A stretch of 64,000 nucleotides of DNA from Antilocapra americana (Eukaryota; Chordata; Mammalia; Artiodactyla; Antilocapridae), in the NCBI GenBank assembly GCA_007570785.1, contig ML664175.1, positions 10,083,441 to 10,147,440 on the forward strand. Reading direction: 5' to 3'. Shown piece by piece: positions 47,043 to 58,077 of this stretch. A program made the translations under genes and the position numbers. A model generated the notes under the pieces. That model worked only from the letters and a program-made list of their open reading frames with translations, was not told the DNA's origin and did not search any database. Numbering within the stretch: the first letter of the stretch is position 1; the number at the start of each line of letters is the position of its first letter.

Positions 47043-47690
47043 AAAAAGACTAATAAATACTTATTTCTAATATCATAATTAATGATAAAAGAGTAAATAT
47101 CTTCCCTCCAAAGACTGGAAAGCAAAGCAAGAATATCTGCTTTCATTGCTTCTACTCAATACTGTACTCAAAAATCTAGCCAGTGTAATAAGAGAAGAAG
47201 AAAAAAAAGCATATGAACTGGATAGGAAAGAAAACACTGTTTTTATTCATGGATGGCAATTATATTCACTAAAAAAATTTCAAAATATCTACAAAAAACC
47301 TCACAGAATTAATAAGTAGGTTTAGTAGGTTCACAAGATATCATGCTAATATATAAAAACATATGCAGCCAACAATTGAAACTTGAAATATAAATAACAA
47401 TATCATTTTCAAAAATATAAAATACTTAAAAAGAAATCCAACAAAATTTGTGCAAGATTTGTATCCTGAAAACTGCAATATACTCATGAGAGAACATTTA
47501 AATAAACAGAAAGAAAACCATACTGATGGAGTTAAAGATTTAATATTCTTAAGATGGCAATTTTCCCAAACAAGTATATAGATGTAATGCACTCTCAATC
47601 AATATCCCAGCCTTTTTGTAGAAAATGACAAACTAACTCTAAATTATATACAGTAAAGCCAAGCATCCAGAATAATCATGTGAAATTTTT
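47043..47690 (+). mobile_element. L1M ORF2 fragment
   Basis: RT C-terminal region: 'ttgcttctactcaatactg', 'atctagccagtgtaataag', 'aatatcattttcaaaaata', 'tatcccagcctttttgtag'. It overlaps in ORF2 coverage with 50210-50560, so it is a different L1 copy from the next one. Confidence 0.65.
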
Positions 47691-48107
47691 ATTTTTTCTT
47701 CTAAAGTTCTTTAAAACAGGCATGACTGGGACATGCCTATTTACACTCTTTAAGCAAGAGTTTTAAAAAAAGAGGCTGTCATATAGATTCTACAGACATT
47801 AAAAGAATAAAAAGAGAACACTATGAGCACCATTACGCCAACAAATTCAGCAACACAGATAAATAAGACAAGTTTCTTAAAATACACACTGTATCAAAAT
47901 ATACACAAAGAAAGGTAGAAAATCTAATAGGTCCACCTCTAATAAACGCACTAAATTTATTACAAAAAGCCTTCCCTCAAAGAAAACTCCAAGGCCAAAT
48001 AAATTTCAATGATGAAAACACCAAAGTTATTAATACACAAATGTTTTTCAGAAAAGAGAGGAGAGAACATTATTCATCTCATTTTATGAGGCCAAGTATT
48101 ATGGGTC

Positions 48108-48500
48108 TATTTGTGTCCCCTAGAAAATTAATATGTTGCAGTCCCAACCCTCAGTACCTCAGAATATAACCATATATGGAAACAAGGGCTCTATAGAGGT
48201 GATTAAGTTAAAGTAATACTGTTAGTGTAAGTATCATTTAATACGACTGTTGCCCCTAAAAGAAGAGGGAGCAGCACCAGGGGCAAGTATCTGCATAGAG
48301 AAAAGACCATCTGAGGACACAAGGTGAAGGCAGCCATCTGCAAGCCAAGAAGAGAGGCCTCAGGGGAAACTAAACCTGCTCACCACTTGATCTTGGACTT
48401 CTAGCCTTCAGAACTCTGAGAAAAGAAATTTCTGTTGTTTAAGGTACCCAGTCTGTGGTTTCTTTGTTATGGCAGTCTTAGCAAACAAATACACCACCAT
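48108..48500 (+). mobile_element. Solo MLT1-type LTR (ERVL-MaLR)
   Basis: Colinear with the MLT1A/B-type LTR: 'cccaaccctcagtacctcag', 'gaggtgattaagttaaagta', 'gccatctgcaagccaagaag', 'ccttgatc'-like block, 'cttctagccttcagaactct', 'tttctgttgtttaaggtacc' and 'tatggcagtcttagcaaaca'. No internal retroviral sequence is present, so it is a solo LTR inside L1 ORF2. It is non-coding. Confidence 0.85.
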
Positions 48501-48629
48501 AAGCATAATACCAAAACCTGACAAAGATGGTATGAAAAACTGCAGACTAAAGTCTTTCATGGATAAAGGCAAAATTCTTAAGAAAACACCAACAAGTCAA
48601 GTCAATAGTATATAGAAAGAATAAAGCTT

Positions 48630-49918
48630 CAAATTAGAACACAATGTTCTAAATGTGAGACCAGAAACTAAAAATCTTGGAGGAAAACACAGGTAGACAC
48701 TCTTCAACATAAACCACAGCAAGATCCTTTATGCCCCACCTCCTAGAGTAATGGAAATAAAAACAAAAGTAAACAAATGGGACCTCACTAAGCTTAAAAG
48801 CTTTTGTACGACAAAGGAAACTATAAGCAAGAGGAAAAGAAAACCCTCAGAACGGGAGAAAATAATAGCAAATGAAATACCTGACAAAGGATTTACTTCC
48901 AAAATATACAAGCAGCTCAAAACCAGAAAACAATCCAATCAAAAGGTGGGTAAAAGACCTAAACAGACATTTCTCCAAAGAAAACATACAGATGGCTAAT
49001 AAACACATGAAAAGATGTTTAACATTACTCATTATTAGAGAAATGCAAATCAAAACTACAATGAGGTTATCATCTCACACTAGTCACAATGGCGGCCATC
49101 AAAAAGTCTACAAACAATAAATGCTGGAGAGGGCATTAAGAAAAGAAAACCCTCTTGTACTGTTGGTGGGAATACAAACTGATGCAGCCACTATGGAGAA
49201 CAGAGTGGTTCACACAGCCAGTATGGAGATTCCTTAAAACACTAGGAATAAAACTATCATATGACCCAGCAATCCCACTACTGGGCAAATATCCTGAGGA
49301 AACCATAATTGAGAAAGACACACGTTTGTCAATGCTAATCGCAGCACGTTTTTACAATACCTAGGACAAGGAAGTAACCTAGATCTCCATGGACAGCTGA
49401 ATGGATAAAGAAGCTGTGGCACATATATGCAATGACGTATTACTCAGCTATAAAAAAGAACACATTTGAGTCAGTTCTAATGAGGGGGATGAACCTAGAG
49501 TCTATTACACAGTGTGAAGTAAGTCAGAAAGAGAAAAAGACAAATATCGTATATAAACACATATACATGGAATCTAGAAAGATGGCACTGACGGATACAT
49601 GCAGATATAAAGAACAGACTTTTGGACACAGTGGGGAAGGAGGTGGGGGATGACTTGCGAGAATAGCATTGAAAAATATACATTACCATAAGTAAAATAG
49701 ATGGCCAGTGGGAATTTGCTATGTGATGCAGGGAACCTAAATCCAGTTCTTTGTGATAGTCTTGAGGGATGGGATGGGGAGCAAAGTGAGGGGAAGGTTC
49801 AGTAGGAGGGGGACATATTTGTGCCCGGGGTCAGTTCATGTTGGTGTATGGCAGAGGCCATCACAATATTGTGGAATATTTGTTGTCTAATTAAAAATCA
49901 ACATAAAAAAAGAAGAAG
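48630..49918 (+). mobile_element. Ruminant/artiodactyl L1, ORF2 C-terminus and 3' UTR
   Basis: ORF2 C-terminal coding remnant (frames at 48751-48999, 48872-49120 and 49155-49364, shifted against each other). It contains the 'aaatgcaaatcaaaactac' and 'cagcaatcccactactgg' blocks, then the 3' UTR ('gaacctagagtctattacac') and an A-rich end (49905-49920). A 7-base match, aaagctt, at 48623-48629 and 49919-49925 may be the target duplication. It is inserted into the older L1M. Confidence 0.88.
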
Positions 49919-51410
49919 AAAGCTTTAAGACTAAGTAGGATTGATCCCAGTAATGCAAGAATAGTTTACTATTTTAAAATCAATTGTTAATTCACTACAG
50001 TAACAGACAAAAGGAGGAAACCTATATGATTATTTCTATAGATATAGAAAAAGTATTTGACAAAATCCAACGTTTATTCCTAACATAAACTTCCAGCAAA
50101 CCAAAAATAGCATGGAACTTCCCCAGATAAATATATGGCATCTATAGCATAACTAATGGTGAAAGATAGGATTGTTTCCTTTACAATGGGAACAAGGCAA
50201 ATATACCATTATAACTACTTCTATTCAACATTGTACTAGAGGTCCCAGTCATTGTAAGAAGGAAAGAAAAGGAAATCAATTGTGTTAAGATGAAAAAAAG
50301 AAGTAAATTTTCTCTATTTGCAAATTAAATTATTATTAATGTTAAAAAATCACAGGGAATCCATTGATAGAAAACAGCAAACTTGGAAAATGAAATTTTA
50401 AAAGTCATTCCACTTACAATAGCACCAAAAAAATTATGAATAAATCTAACAAAAGACTTTTATATTGGAAACTGCAAAACATAGTTAAAAGAAATTAAAG
50501 TATATCTAAATAAAAGAGCTACAACGTTCATAGATGAGAGGATTCAACATCGTTAATGTAACAATTCTCCCCAAACTGTAGTACTGGTGAAAGGATACAC
50601 ATATAGATCAATGACACTGGATGCAAACTCAGAAATAGACAACGTGTGTGTGTGCATATGTGTGTGTGTAGAGAGAGAAGTATTTTGACAAAAGTGCCAA
50701 GTTAATTCAGTGGAGAAAGGGAGAAAGAATACTTTTCAATAAGTAGTACTGTAACAACTGGATATTGGGTATCCATATTTGTTTTAAAAAGCAAAGGGAC
50801 TATCAACCCTGAAGTCACACCATATGCCAAAACTAACTCAAAATGGATCACAGTGCTATATGTAAAACCTAAAACCATAAAACTTATAGAAAAGAGTATC
50901 ATGGAAAATATTTGTGTCCTTGGATTTTGCAAAGATATTTAAATAAACATAAAGATATAAATCTAAGGAAAAAAATCACACCAAGGTACCAGAAGTTTTA
51001 ACCGTCATTGCTTTTTCACCATCAACAAAAATATCAATGCACTGAAAAAGGCAAATAAATAAAATGCTAAATTATTATGAAAACAATTTTGATTCATGGA
51101 CTCCCCTGAATACTCTCAGATAACCCCTCCAGAAATTCTCAGATCACACTTTGAGAATAATTTTTTTGCAATAATTAAAAAGAATGAACTCCGATGTATG
51201 CAACAATGGATGCATCACACAGATATACTGTTGAACAAAAGAAGCATGGCACAAAAGAGAACATACCATATAATTCCACTTACATAACTTCCAAGAACAA
51301 GCTACAGTACTTCCCAGAATATGAAGTCGGAATAATGGTTAACTCTGGGGAGGGTGATGATGGGAAGGGCATCACGTATATTTTGATTTAGATGGTGGTC
51401 TGTGTATGTT

Positions 51411-51634
51411 GGGCTTCCCAGGTGGCACTAGTGGTAAGGAACCTGCCTGCCAATGCAGGAGATGTAAGAACTGCAGGTTCAATCCCTGGGTCAGGTAGAT
51501 CCCCTGGAGGAGGGCATGGCAACCCACTCCAATATTCCTGCCTGGACAATCCCATGGACAGAGAAGCCTGGAGGGCTACAGTCCATGGAATCACAAAGAG
51601 CTGGACATGACTGAAGCAACTTAGAATGCATGCA
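51411..51634 (+). mobile_element. Bov-tA SINE with perfect TSD
   Basis: Starts 'gggcttcccaggtggcac' and ends 'caacttagaatgcatgca'. A perfect 9-base duplication, gtgtatgtt, lies at 51402-51410 and 51635-51643. The frames 51388-51693 (-) and 51392-51610 (+) are SINE shadows. Confidence 0.96.
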
Positions 51635-51690
51635 GTGTATGTTACTATATGGATGTTATACCTCAATGAAAATACAAAAAGCAATATAAA

Positions 51691-51984
51691 CAAGTTCTTT
51701 TTTAAACAGCTTTATGTCTTTCCCCCCTTGAACTTATATTTCAATTCTACTTCCTTACAGAATATTATCCTAATGAGACATATCACTATATTTCAAAATC
51801 TTTTATTAAACATCCTCTAATATTTTTATGTGATATATCTAGGCACATTCTCAAGCATGTCAGCCTTAGGGAAGAATTAATAATGAAGCTAAGAATCTGG
51901 AAATTCTAGGTTTAAGATAATGGGTTATAACATTCACTTGGTATTTCATACCTGAATTGTTAAGTACATTTTTATCTGTGTATG
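51691..51984. other. No recognised feature
   Basis: AT-rich spacer. Confidence 0.4.
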
Positions 51985-52190
51985 TCATTTCACTAGAAGG
52001 TTAGTTCCTTAAAGGCAGGGATGTATCTTGAGTCTTCATAGCAAGGGACCTGGCATGCAGCAGGTCATGGATCACTGGTTCATTTTCTCATTCACTCATG
52101 CAACAAAGATTTCTTTATCATTTATGTGTAATGTACTTGCTAGACTCTGGCTGCATAATGATGTGTAGATACAGGGCTCAGTATATTCCT
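51985..52190. mobile_element. Two L2 3' end remnants, head to head
   Basis: 51985-52075 reads as plus-strand L2 terminus ('aaaggcagggatgtatcttg', 'gacctggcatgcagcagg'). 52076-52190 reads as reverse L2 terminus ('tcattcactcatgcaacaaa', 'gctagactctggctg'). Confidence 0.5.
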
Positions 52191-52274
52191 GTTGATAACT
52201 GATAATTATCAGCTATATTTTAGAAAGAGGATAATTCTCCTCTCTTCTGAACTCCCAAGTGCAGGAGCACTACA

Positions 52275-52380
52275 AGTCTGATTAACCCTGTTGTAAAAAT
52301 GGGGACACCAAGACACAGAAATTAATTAACTGCCTCACTTAAGGTCACGCCCTTTGTCATGAGTTGAGTGAGGATTAAAA
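52275..52380 (-). mobile_element. MIR SINE remnant
   Basis: 'tgtaaaaatggggacacc', 'gacacagaaattaattaact' and 'cacttaaggtcacgcc' follow the reverse MIR order. Confidence 0.6.
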
Positions 52381-53254
52381 ACCTTACAGGTTTTTTCCTG
52401 GACTTGAGGTGCTATGGGAATTCATTCAGATTGACTGGAGTTCATATTTCATTTAAATGCTCTCATTTCACTTCTCTGAGTCATATTTCAGGCCCTGCCG
52501 TCTGAATCAGTTGACTTCCATTTCAGACACTGTCAAGATAAATTAGACACTGAGGGTCCATGACACCATCTGAAGCAGAAGTGCTCTTAGTTGAAAATAT
52601 ATAAACAGGTTTACTTTCAATATAGTGTAGCACTTTTTTAGAGAACCTATTTTTTTTAACTATAAATAAAGTGAGAATAACAAACCTGAGTGAATTTTGA
52701 AAGCATTTAAAATGTTTTGATTTTACTATACAGCCTCAGGTAAGCGTAGCCAAAGAAAGGTAGGTAAGAGTAAATATTTCTGTCTCTTTACGATGCATCT
52801 ACAAACCATTCTGCTGAATAAGATCTGGCAGGTTCCTGACTAGGAGCAGAGATAGGGTGTAACAATTCTGATCAGATACAAACTTGTATCAGATACAGCC
52901 TGCATTTCTGCTGTAATCATCCATCTATATAGCCTGGCCTGTTCAGCTGACAAGGTATGTTATTAATAAAGCCTATTGTACCACAAGTGCCTTGCCCTAC
53001 ATGGTGTTATTACTGTTGGAAACTGTAATTGTCTGAAACAATGGCCTCTGTGAAAAGATGTGATATGTTATGAGCTGTGTAAAGATCAAAATAATTTAGA
53101 TTACTAATGGTAGCTGTTTGTGAAGGATTAAAACATGGGTTGTGCCAGCAGAGTTAATGACTCAGCCTTGTTTTTAAGTTTTACTTCCATTCTGGTTCCT
53201 GCGAGATACTGTGGAATTTCATGCCAAGCCTTATTGGAGAAACAAAGTTCCCCC
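52381..53254. other. No recognised gene or repeat
   Basis: About 870 bases of non-repetitive sequence. No supported ORF. Confidence 0.45.
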
Positions 53255-53380
53255 AACAGAATATAAACCCATTGAAGGCAGGTAACTGACTATTCACGAG
53301 TGTTTCCCCAGCACATAACACAATACTTGCAAGAGAATCAACACTAAATATTTGTTTAATGAAAAAAATGAATGAATTTG
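53255..53380 (+). mobile_element. L2 3' end
   Basis: 'aacccattgaaggcaggta', 'tttccccagcacataacac' and 'aaatatttgtttaatgaa' match the L2 terminus. Confidence 0.65.
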
Positions 53381-53639
53381 AGTACAGAAAAGAAATAGAA
53401 CAAGTTTTAGGTTCGAACCATTATCAGAGTTCCTGCTGGCTGTGGCTTGGAAAAATAGAGTGGGACCCAGTCTCTAGAAGATGGGTATTCATGGGGAGGG
53501 GAAGGCTGAAATGGAAGCAGTCTGAAACCAAATAGCTGAGGATACCAGGTGGCACTCACCCATTGCTGAGCCAGACAGAAAAGTTCTGGGTACAGGATCC
53601 TGCTAGGAAAGAAAAAGCTTGCCCATGGTCCTTACCTCT

Positions 53640-53740
53640 CCACCCTCACCTGATAGGATTTAGACAAGTTCTTTCACCTTTGAATCTGGATTCTCCAAAG
53701 ACAATAAAAGGGGCTTCAGATCTCCTCTAATTCCCACTAG
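53640..53740 (+). mobile_element. MIR SINE remnant (probable)
   Basis: 'ttagacaagttctttcacc' and 'caaagacaataaaaggggc' resemble the plus-strand MIR core. Confidence 0.45.
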
Positions 53741-54390
53741 TGGGGTGCTAGGTGCAACAGCCTACAAGAGATGGCTTGTGGCTTAGGGACCACTGTGAGG
53801 GGTTAGGACAAGAGCAAGGTCTTAAGGTAGGTAGAGAGACCGAGGGCTAAGTCCTGAAATGGAGGTGGGTTACCTCTCCATTGCACTAGCAAGGATAGAG
53901 TACAAAGGAAGATTTAAAAATTTAGAAGTCATAAAAGAGAGTAGATACACAAATATTTTGAAGTAGAGGAAAAAAAATGAAGGAAATTCTTGAGATTTAA
54001 GCCACAACCAATTTTCCTAATTTTTTTCTGACAAAATTTGATGATGATTATATGCTCATGTAAGGTAATTTCTCATCCTGGTGTGTGGGCTGGATTATGT
54101 TCGGCATCATTCTTTCCACAAATAATTAGTTTACAATGTATGTTTCACTTAACTCTGTGCAGTAGGACTCAGTTCTACTACAGGACTCTAGAAAGAGTTA
54201 ACCTTCCTTTATCATGAAAGAGACAGGTTGGAAAGAAGTGGGGGACAACATCCCTGTTTGTTGGATGCCCTTGACTGCATTTGACGCCAAGAAATGTTAA
54301 TGCTATGATAGTGCCTTGAAGGGAGATGACAGGAGAAACTACCATCATCTGAAGATGCCAGACTAGAAAGAAATCTATTTGGGTCCTCAG
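53741..54390. other. No recognised feature
   Basis: Non-repetitive; no supported ORF. Confidence 0.45.
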
Positions 54391-54400
54391 TGACATACTT

Positions 54401-54697
54401 AAAAGTGTAAATCGCTCAATTGTGTGTCTGACTTTTTGTGACCCCATGGACTATACAGTCCATGGAATTCTCCAGGCCAGAATACTGAAGCGGGTAGCCT
54501 TTCCCTTCTCCAGGGGATCTTCCCAACCCAGGGATCAAACCCAGGCCTCCTGCACCAGTTGAGTCACAAGAGAAGCCCAAGAATACTGGAGTGAGTGGCC
54601 TATCCCATTTCCAGTGGATCTTCCTGACCCAGGAATCAAAGCGGGGTCTCCTGCATTGCAGGTGGATTCTTTACCAACTAGCTGTGAGGGAAGCCTG
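54401..54697 (-). mobile_element. Dimeric Bov-tA SINE
   Basis: A complete reverse Bov-tA (to 'gaagccc' at about 54580) is followed by a second partial body plus head ('aagaatactggagtgagtgg' to 'gagggaagcc'). Flanking copies tgacatactt (54391-54400) and tgacgtgctt (54699-54708) enclose the whole dimer, so it moved as one unit. Confidence 0.9.
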
Positions 54698-54708
54698 GTG
54701 ACGTGCTT

Positions 54709-55179
54709 GAGTTACTCAATTAACCAATAAATGAACCAACTTTTTCTAAACTTATTTCATAGGATAATAAAATCCTTATTTTTCAAAAGTCACCTCTAGT
54801 CTGGTTTTCTATGCTTGCACTTTTGTTGCCAGGAGACACAGGATTGGATGCAAAGTGACTTCTTTCTCTGTTTTTGGCTCAAGCTCACTGGGTTTGACTC
54901 TTTCCCTGAGGACATGTTCTGTCTCAGGAAGCTCTTCATTCACTCCAGTAAACAGGCTTCTGGCGACTTGCCCCATAGTTCCACAGACATACCCAGACAT
55001 GTCTGAACCCCAAGCCACAGCTTAGGCTCAAGTGGGGAGCTCCAAACACAGCACCATTCTGTACCAAGCTCTAACAATGCTTTGTGGCTCTTGAGCAGAA
55101 ATTACAGAATAAAAACGGTCAAGATTAATGATGGGAACTGGTACAGGCACAGGATAAGATCTGGAATACAGGATTTAGC
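54709..55179. other. No recognised feature
   Basis: Non-repetitive. The complementary frames at 54809-55018 (-) and 54815-55006 (+) are short and unsupported. Confidence 0.45.
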
Positions 55180-55265
55180 ATAGACTCTTGAACAACACAG
55201 GTTTGAACTGCATAGGTCCACTTATACATGGTTTGGGTTTTTCTTTCATTTTTCAATAAATGTAC
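55180..55265 (+). mobile_element. Tigger-family (TcMar) DNA transposon fragment
   Basis: 'cttgaacaacacaggtttga', 'actgcataggtccacttata' and 'tttttcaataaatgtaca' match the terminal region of Tigger/MER2-type elements. Confidence 0.72.
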
Positions 55266-56220
55266 ATAACTCTAATGAGGACCACACAGCACCAAGCTTA
55301 GGACTCTGCATCTAGAGTTAGTGTCAATATATGTGTAATAAAATTTAACTTAAATGACCAGGTGGTCGGCTGAAGATCAAATGGTTTCCTTTTACAGACT
55401 CTTCCGTCCAGAGTGGTCGTTCAACCAAGACCACCACCTTCCCCCTCCAAAACGAAACCTTCAATGTTTTCACCTCCTTATCCAAGTTTATTTTTAAACT
55501 TTGAGATTGGGAGCAGTAACAATAGTTTTATTTAACTTACCAGGAAGAAAAGAAGACACAAAGAGATGATGTGATTTGGCTACGGTCCCAGAGGGCATCG
55601 TGACAGCGCTAGGATGGTCTCTAAGTCCCTGGGGGCTCTCAAGTCATTGTTCTGAGGTCCCTGTATGTAATTGTTTTGACAGTAATTTCCCTGGTTCTCT
55701 CTCACTAGTCCGCTAATCACGCATGTCAATCACATCCATGAACGCCATGGGCCTAGGGTCAGCCACCGTCTCTGGAGGATGTAATTCAAAAGAGAAAACA
55801 AGGCACCACACAGCACTGTCTCCTTCCAGCGTGTCTGTCAGTTGTGGCCTCCTGGGTATGACAATTGTGTGCAAGCGATGTTGTTCCCCCCTCACCCCCC
55901 GGAGGGAGAGAGGATATATAGCAAGTGCTCCGACCACAACTAAGAGTCAGTGAGAAATCCAGCAGTTGAACGTCCTCTGAGTAGAGACTACTCAAGGATA
56001 TGGTAAGAGTTCTCCACCCAATCTCTAAAGCATCAAGAGGGCTGTCCTCTTTCTTCCTCCTCAACCACAGTCTCCGTAGCTTCCCTCAGTCTGTTAAGCG
56101 AGCCTGAGGGTGGTGGAGGCTTAGCTTGAACCTTGACTCAGATGCTAATTACGCTTCTCCTACAGCCCATAGGCCGTCCTTCCTCATTTCACTTTCACTT
56201 TGGAGAACAGTACCGAGGGG
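55266..56220. other. Non-repetitive flank of the CpG island
   Basis: No transposon is recognised across about 950 bases, unusual in this window and compatible with the flank of a host gene. Short frames on both strands (55713-55937 -, 55786-56064 -, 55723-55953 +) have no domain I recognise. A TATA-like element and a splice-donor-like site near 55915 and 56003 are listed separately. Confidence 0.5.
55911..56010 (+). promoter_or_regulatory. Candidate TATA-type promoter with short exon and 5' splice site
   Basis: A TATATA at 55915-55920 lies about 85 bases before 'gatatg|gtaagagt', a good match to the 5' splice consensus with GT at 56003-56004. A start near 55945 would give a first exon of about 55-60 bases. 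This is inference from two short motifs; both could be chance. Confidence 0.2.
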
Positions 56221-56910
56221 CCCAGAAAGCAGAGTCCGGGCCCAGACTTGGAGAAGGCCCCAGGAGCCGCGCGCCTACGGCCGGAGGGCGGGGCGGGCAG
56301 GCGAGCCGGCGCGGGGGTGAGAGTGTTCGTGTGAGGCGTGGATTCTGGAATGTGCGTGTGCGCGGCCCCCGAGCTCCGCCCGCGCGGCGCCGATTGGTCG
56401 GGGGAGCGCGTCGGGGGAAACCTTTGGCTAATCTCCTGCCACTCAGCCGGGTCGACGTCGGCGCCGGGCCGCAGCGCCCCCGCGGAAGGACAAATAGTCC
56501 CGGCGGCGGTACCGCGCGCCCCTCCGAGGCGCTGCTTGCCCCGCCCGGGGCTGCCGGGGCCCGGAGGCCCGCGCGGCGGGGGAGGGGCGGCCTCCAAGGC
56601 GCCTCGACCCCCGCCCCCTCTTCGCCCTCGGACGGGTGGATTGCGCTCCCTCGGGAAAAGTAATTGGATTCCGGGCTCCCTCCAGCCGGGATCAGCGGAA
56701 ATCAGAGGCTGCGCCTCCGGTGGGAGGGGCGGGTGGGTAGAAGCCGCCTGGGAGGGAAAGTTGCTGAAAGCACCACTTTGCCTTGAAGTGTCGGCGTTCC
56801 TGGTTCTGTGCAGGCCGCGCCAGAAAGCTGAGTGGTAACGAAGCGTCAGTGAAGATTGTCTCCCACCCCGTCCGCTTTTCCGCCTGGCATGGGACTCCCG
56901 CCCTCTCGAA
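56221..56910. promoter_or_regulatory. CpG island, probable gene promoter / first exon
   Basis: By hand count about 61 CpG dinucleotides fall in 56221-56640, thinning to four or five per 60 bases up to 56880. Elsewhere in the window CpG is rare. Overlapping GC boxes lie at 56286-56298 (gggcggggcgggc), with another at 56725-56735. An inverted CCAAT box, gattgg, lies at 56392-56397, and a second ATTGG at 56663-56667. No TATA box is seen inside. Such islands mark constitutive mammalian promoters. I cannot identify the gene or its direction. The long frames on both strands (249 aa -, 176 aa + and 166 aa +) are what GC-rich DNA produces and show no known domain. Confidence 0.85.
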
Positions 56911-57314
56911 GAGACCGTCGTTCTGAAATTCACCTGGTTGCCGATCCCTGGGAAGAGAAACTATTGTGGAAGCTTTGAGACTTTCAGCCACCCCCACTTC
57001 GTGTTTCTCTCAGAGCTCTCCTTGGAGCTGAGATGGTGAAGGAACCCTATCCAGTCTAGGACTGGAGATATGTCTTCTTAACGCAGGAACTCTGGAGAAA
57101 GCAACATTCTTTCCAGAATCCTCTGGGAAAAAAGGATATATCTTAAGCCCTCGCTTTAGCAGTCGTAAACTTCCCTAATTCCCTTTCCCTTGCGGAGGTG
57201 GAGCAAAAGTGCGAACTTTAAGCAGAATTTTTGGCTGAAATGATAGGAATGTTCTAGGAATTTGTGAGAGTAGCGCAGCACTCTTGTCATCTCCCCCCAC
57301 CCCATCTCATTTAC
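56911..57314. other. Island shore, no recognised feature
   Basis: Non-repetitive sequence with falling CpG. A 29-codon ORF with a strong start context spans 56889-56978 (+). No exon can be asserted. Confidence 0.4.
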
Positions 57315-57745
57315 TGCATTTCATTCATTCGCTTATCATCAAACAATCTTTCACTGGGGACTTTCTATGTGCCAGACTCTTTGTACTTACCAGGGATACA
57401 TCAGTAAATAAAACAAGTACCTGCGCGCGGGAATCTTATTATAGTTCCCCCAGTGGGGAGACAGACAGTATATTAACAAACAGATACACAATATAATGTC
57501 ATGTAGTTGTCAGTGCTGTGAAGACAAAGGACTGAGAAGGATGCAGGCGGAAGTAGAGAGTTTATATTTTAGCGAAGTTGATCTAGAAGGACCTCTTTGA
57601 TGAAGTCATGTTTAAATAGTGCTCTGAATGAAATGAGGGAGAAAGCCAAGCAAAAGTCTTGGGGAAGAATTTTCCACGCAGAAACAAGAGCAAGTGCAGA
57701 AATACAGGGGCAGGACAGTGGGTGAGTTTGAGTGGATAGCAGAAA
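57315..57745 (-). mobile_element. L2 LINE 3' end
   Basis: Reverse L2 in order: 'catttcattcattcgctta', 'ctttctatgtgccagactct', 'cagtggggagacagacagta', 'gtcagtgctgtgaagacaaa', 'gaatgaaatgagggagaaag', 'ttttccacgcagaaacaaga'. Long and well preserved for this family. Confidence 0.82.
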
Positions 57746-58018
57746 GAACAGTTGGAGATGGTATTTCTGACTTCCTTCCAGCTCTGCATCAATCACATGC
57801 CAGAATAATCATTCTAAATCTTTACTTTTGGCATATCTCTTTATGCTTCAATAATTTCATGGATGTATTTTTCTAGTACATTGAATTTACTGTTCTGACT
57901 GATTTTTTCTGTCCCGGTCTAGTTCCCTCTTATGCTATAAACCACTCCTCAATCTTACCCCTTCAATTTTAGTTGGATCTGCCCCTTAAGTATATTCATA
58001 TTCACTTATTCCTTTGTT
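57746..58018. other. No recognised feature
   Basis: Short non-repetitive spacer. Confidence 0.4.
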
Positions 58019-58077
58019 TTGGGTTGGCCAAAAAGATCTTACGGAAAAAACATAAGTGGACTTTTTGGCCAACCCAA
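58019..58077. mobile_element. Mariner-type miniature element (MITE), 59 bases
   Basis: Perfect 17-base terminal inverted repeats: ttgggttggccaaaaag (58019-58035) and ctttttggccaacccaa (58061-58077). The 25-base centre includes 'cttacgg'. These are the ends of the ruminant mariner family. The transposase is absent. The element can fold into a hairpin in either strand. No clear TA duplication is left. Confidence 0.88.

Larger units (their letters stand above)
47770..51690 (+). mobile_element. Ancient L1M split by an MLT1 LTR, a younger L1 and a Bov-tA
   Basis: Pieces in order: ORF2 linker/early RT (47770-48107, 'cattttatgaggccaagta'), 48501-48622 ('taataccaaaacctgacaaa'), RT to C-terminus (49919-50990, 'gatatagaaaaagtatttgac', 'aactcaaaatggatcaca'), and 3' UTR (about 51180-51410 and 51644-51690, 'gttatacctcaatgaaaat'). 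A small (TG)n/(GA)n tract sits at 50643-50680. All frames are broken. Confidence 0.72.

Noticed and set aside
48108..48500. Provirus with coding potential
   Set aside because: Only a single LTR-like unit is present; no internal retroviral sequence on either side, only L1.
56184..56933. 249-codon minus-strand ORF and overlapping 166-176 codon plus-strand ORFs in the CpG island
   Set aside because: Composition is Pro/Arg/Gly-rich on all strands, as expected when stop codons are scarce in GC-rich DNA. No domain or splice support was seen.
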